Positions 41,040 to 41,699 of a stretch of 41,699 nt of DNA are shown here, piece after piece. Both the position numbers and the translations under genes were made by a program. Where the stretch lies: assembly GCF_016612505.1 (NCBI RefSeq), contig NZ_JAENRR010000045.1, positions 1 through 41,699 on the forward strand, in the 5' to 3' direction. Below the pieces are notes generated by a model that was not told the origin of the DNA, did not search any database, and was given only the letters and a program-made list of their open reading frames with translations. Numbering within the stretch: position 1 is the stretch's first letter; every line of letters begins with the position of its first letter. Origin of the DNA: Carboxylicivirga marina. GTDB taxonomy: Bacteria; Bacteroidota; Bacteroidia; Bacteroidales; Marinilabiliaceae.

Positions 41040-41648
41040 GGTGGTGAAAGAACAAAATACGAAGTTGGTGGAAATCGATTCAATTCCTTTAGCCAAAATG
41101 TAAGTAAAATGCTCAAAGCCGGTCAATCATTGGAAAAAGCCAAAATGGAATTGTATGACGAAGTACGACAAAATTTCGCTTCATTCCTTAGTGCCAATGC
41201 TGGCAACCAACCCTATTGCTATTGGTGGGGCCCAACAAATACTCATCGGAGTTGGGTGTAAGGTTCGGGAAAGAATTTCTGGGGTATTGATCCCGATAGC
41301 TTAAAAGGAAAACTTCCCCCTTTCTTGCCCGACGAGCATATTGTGAGACAGGACTTTTCAGATTACCTGGGAGAAGTGATGGCTTTTGATGCCGGTTTGG
41401 GTGTCATCATTGAAATGCTTAAAGACAGAGGTGAGCTAAACAATACCTTAATTGTAGTAAGCGGCGACCATGGCATGCCTGGTTTTACGCATGGCAAATG
41501 CAATTTATACGACTTTGGCACCAATGTTACACTTGCGGCACGCTGGCCTTCGGTAATAAAACCCGGTAGAGTTGTTGATGACATGGTTAGCCTGATGGAT
41601 TTAGCACCTACCTTTCTTGATGGTATAGGCCTCCGCAATGACGTATAG
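41040..41648 (+). pseudogene. Broken S1-type sulfatase
   Basis: One reading frame encodes sulfatase-like sequence (NRFNSFSQNVSKMLKAG, QPYCYWWGPTNTHRSWV) up to a TAA at 41259-41261. It continues in the same frame with [57 protein letters not shown] and [13 protein letters not shown]. The stop falls inside the conserved block WxGPTNxHR..GSGK, probably a Lys codon turned into ochre. The N-terminal ~130 residues with the formylglycine cysteine are absent, and the C terminus stops soon after the SLMDLAPT motif. It is therefore dead as a sulfatase. The family resembles heparan-N-sulfatase-like S1 enzymes; that identity is only approximate. Confidence 0.82.
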
Positions 41649-41699
41649 TTTGTTATGATAAAACTTTGAAGTTTTGTATCCATATTTTCAATAAAAAGG

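Noticed and set aside
41363-41683. A 106-codon minus-strand frame at the right end
   Set aside because: It is the antisense shadow of the sulfatase pseudogene, whose plus-strand translation has strong sulfatase motifs.

Overview
The window is a polysaccharide utilization locus (PUL) of a Bacteroidota bacterium. The evidence is a hybrid two-component sensor, two tandem SusC/SusD pairs, many outer-membrane-type lipoprotein signal peptides, type IX secretion (T9SS) C-terminal tails and the lack of strong Shine-Dalgarno sites. The combination of many S1-type sulfatases with exo-glycosidases suggests a marine or anaerobic member, for example of Marinilabiliales or a related group. That placement is inference.

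Layout. Positions 1-1066 hold little: one plausible 46-residue membrane micro-ORF (205-345) and palindromic intergenic repeats. A minus-strand gene (1116-1871) encodes a secreted beta-sandwich protein with a T9SS tail and has a strong terminator. Its upstream region contains a MITE-like element (1894-2055) bounded by 18-bp inverted repeats. From 2543 to the right end all genes lie on the plus strand: the sensor/regulator (2543-6571), SusC1/SusD1 (6840-11857), SusC2/SusD2 (11897-16463) and a fibronectin-type surface glycan-binding lipoprotein (16489-17784). A long hairpin (17800-17842) then separates this binding/transport block from the enzymes. The enzyme block contains a GH20, a GH43/GH117-like propeller enzyme, a sulfatase, a clan GH-A (GH51-like) enzyme with a T9SS tail, a LacZ-type GH2, two more sulfatases, a relic of a second GH2, another sulfatase, a giant sulfatase-propeller-PHP fusion, a second GH20 with accessory domains, a GH29 fucosidase and finally a broken sulfatase.

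How the genes work together (inference from families). The sensor detects a released oligosaccharide in the periplasm. Surface lipoproteins and the secreted GH51-like enzyme bind and open the polymer. The two SusCD complexes import fragments. Sulfatases, beta-hexosaminidases, beta-galactosidase and alpha-L-fucosidase then trim them. The set fits a sulfated, fucosylated glycan containing galactose and N-acetylhexosamine (keratan-sulfate-like or mucin-like), although an unusual marine glycan is equally possible. No sulfatase-maturing enzyme is encoded here, so maturation must be supplied from elsewhere.

The most unusual item is the 1263-residue protein at 33003-36794, which appears to join an S1 sulfatase, a beta-propeller and a PHP/DUF3604-like metal-dependent hydrolase domain in one polypeptide. 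The locus also shows signs of turnover: a GH2 tail relic, a decayed sulfatase joined to repeat-like non-coding DNA, and a sulfatase gene that looks more AT-rich than its neighbours.
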